Shown: one piece after another, positions 14,048 to 14,569 of the stretch
Layout of the letters: every line of letters starts with the position of its first letter
Position numbering within the stretch: the first letter of the stretch is position 1
From: JBOFSQ01 sp051651625
GTDB lineage: Bacteria; Planctomycetota; Planctomycetia; Pirellulales; Thermoguttaceae
Length of the DNA: 14,569 nucleotides
Reading direction: 5' to 3'
NCBI GenBank assembly: GCA_051651625.1
Contig: JBOFSQ010000006.1
Span: 1-14,569, forward strand
The notes under the pieces: generated by a model
The model's database searches: none
Told to the model about the DNA's origin: nothing
The model's input: only the letters and a program-made list of their open reading frames with translations
Program-made: the position numbers and the translations under genes

Positions 14048-14315
14048 AGTTCAAGAACGGTTTCGAGAGTATTTTCCGGGCGTCGACGGCGTGCGGCGTG
14101 AGATCGTTCCGCGACGCAAGGTTGCATTGAGTTGTTCTGCGGAGCATCTCTTCAAACAGGCGAGCGGTTGCTTGGCTTCGGCGTTGGCGATCCTCGGTAT
14201 CGAAGGCGACGCACAACAAGTCGGCGAATTGGTGGCGGATTTTATGCGTGGAGCCAAGGAAAACTCGGCGACATCGAAAAGACAATCCGCGTTAGTGATA
14301 AGGAGATCGTTATGA
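14004..14315 (+). pseudogene. Out-of-frame continuation of the 13232 gene
   Basis: From 14004 frame 3 reads RGRENKQAVAPVWREVQERF and on to HLFKQASGCLASALAILGI and GELVADFMRGAKE, ending with TGA at 14313-14315. Deleting one A from the A6 run at 13998-14003 would fuse it to the 13232 product as a single ~360 residue protein. Its TGA overlaps the next ATG as ATGA, which supports real coding here. If separate, the only reasonable start is GTG 14037, with no visible Shine-Dalgarno and an 11 bp overlap with the upstream stop. A true indel, a sequencing error in the homopolymer, or recoding cannot be told apart from sequence alone. Confidence 0.5.
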
Positions 14316-14569
14316 TTGAAGAATTGGCAAAACTTTTGTCGCGGCTGGAAGTGGCCAAACTTTTGGGATGCTCTGTAGGCACGGTCGCCAACTTGTGTAA
14401 AGACGATCCAACAAGCAATAAGGAGTCCGCCATGCCTAAACGTTCACCTCTGAAGCCGCGTCGTTATCAACCCACACTTGACGGGCGACGGTGCAACATA
14501 TCGTTCGGCCAGATTCCCGATTATCTCAACGCGGAGTATAGGAAGCATCTTGATGATCTTGTGATTGAG
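14312..14569 (+). CDS. Helix-turn-helix protein, N-terminal part (3' end outside window)
   Basis: 86 residues visible, open to the window edge. ATG 14312 overlaps the upstream stop as ATGA and has AAGGAG (14300-14305). Residues 8-30 (LLSRLEVAKLLGCSVGTVAN) look like the helix-turn-helix of excisionase/MerR-type DNA-binding proteins. The following part is basic (PKRSPLKPRRYQP) and then PDYLNAEYRKHLDDLVIE, which I do not recognise. A second AAGGAG (14420-14425) stands 6 bases before an in-frame ATG at 14432, so a shorter product lacking the helix-turn-helix is possible, or 14432 may be the main start. Role inferred: regulator or excisionase-like factor of a mobile element. Confidence 0.6.
   Translation, partial: MIEELAKLLSRLEVAKLLGCSVGTVANLCKDDPTSNKESAMPKRSPLKPRRYQPTLDGRRCNISFGQIPDYLNAEYRKHLDDLVIE

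Noticed and set aside
1..14569. tRNA, rRNA, riboswitch or replication origin
   Set aside because: No cloverleaf, rRNA segment, known riboswitch core or cluster of DnaA boxes was seen by eye; tRNAscan and Infernal would settle this.

Overview
The window looks like a chromosomal segment from a planctomycete. It carries two DUF1559-type proteins (one a prepilin-like protein with the G|FTLVELLVVIAIIG leader, one secreted), a squalene-hopene-type cyclase, a Tat-exported sugar-isomerase-like TIM barrel protein and an integrase of a kind common in planctomycetes. No tRNA, rRNA or CRISPR array is visible. The species cannot be told from the sequence alone.

Layout. Bases 3-476 are the C-terminal end of a tyrosine recombinase that runs in from outside the window. 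A gene-free stretch follows (477-1064) with a structured ~235 bp repeat and, abutting it, a 156 bp MITE-like element with perfect 19 bp ends. Then come a secreted DUF1559 protein (1065-2801), a stand-alone phosphopantothenoylcysteine decarboxylase (coaC, 2802-3341, starting on the base after the previous stop), a second copy of the ~235 bp repeat, a prepilin-like DUF1559 protein (3726-4763), 6-phosphogluconate dehydrogenase (gnd, 4964-6445), a squalene-hopene-type cyclase (shc, 6541-8724) and a Tat-signal isomerase-like protein (9142-10113). gyrB (12744-10249) is convergent on the minus strand, with a good promoter at 12809-12836. The last 1.4 kb holds an unrecognised, apparently frameshifted gene (13232-14315) and the start of a helix-turn-helix protein coupled to it by an ATGA overlap. 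With the integrase piece at the other end, this suggests remains of integrative elements on both sides of a housekeeping block. That is inference.

The housekeeping genes do not form one pathway. gnd (pentose phosphate pathway), coaC (coenzyme A), shc (triterpenoid or hopanoid membrane lipid) and gyrB (topology) are separated by 45-400 bp spacers and were probably transcribed separately, except the DUF1559-coaC pair.

The striking feature is the density of small palindromic repeats in nearly every spacer. At least five families are present: (i) 13 bp GCCCCRNYGGGGC palindromes, often bounding ~235 bp structured elements; (ii) GGTTCGGCATAGCCGAACC hairpins; (iii) a ~31 bp AACACGAAGCGTAAGCGAGTG unit at gene 3' ends; (iv) a ~39 bp unit directly after stop codons; (v) a GTAGTAAARTTTCGCTTGCAG unit. 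Some have entered genes: a 91 bp family (ii) double palindrome sits in frame inside shc, the shc C-terminus is written by family (iii), the integrase tail by family (i), and a different palindromic insert lies in frame inside the 13232 gene.
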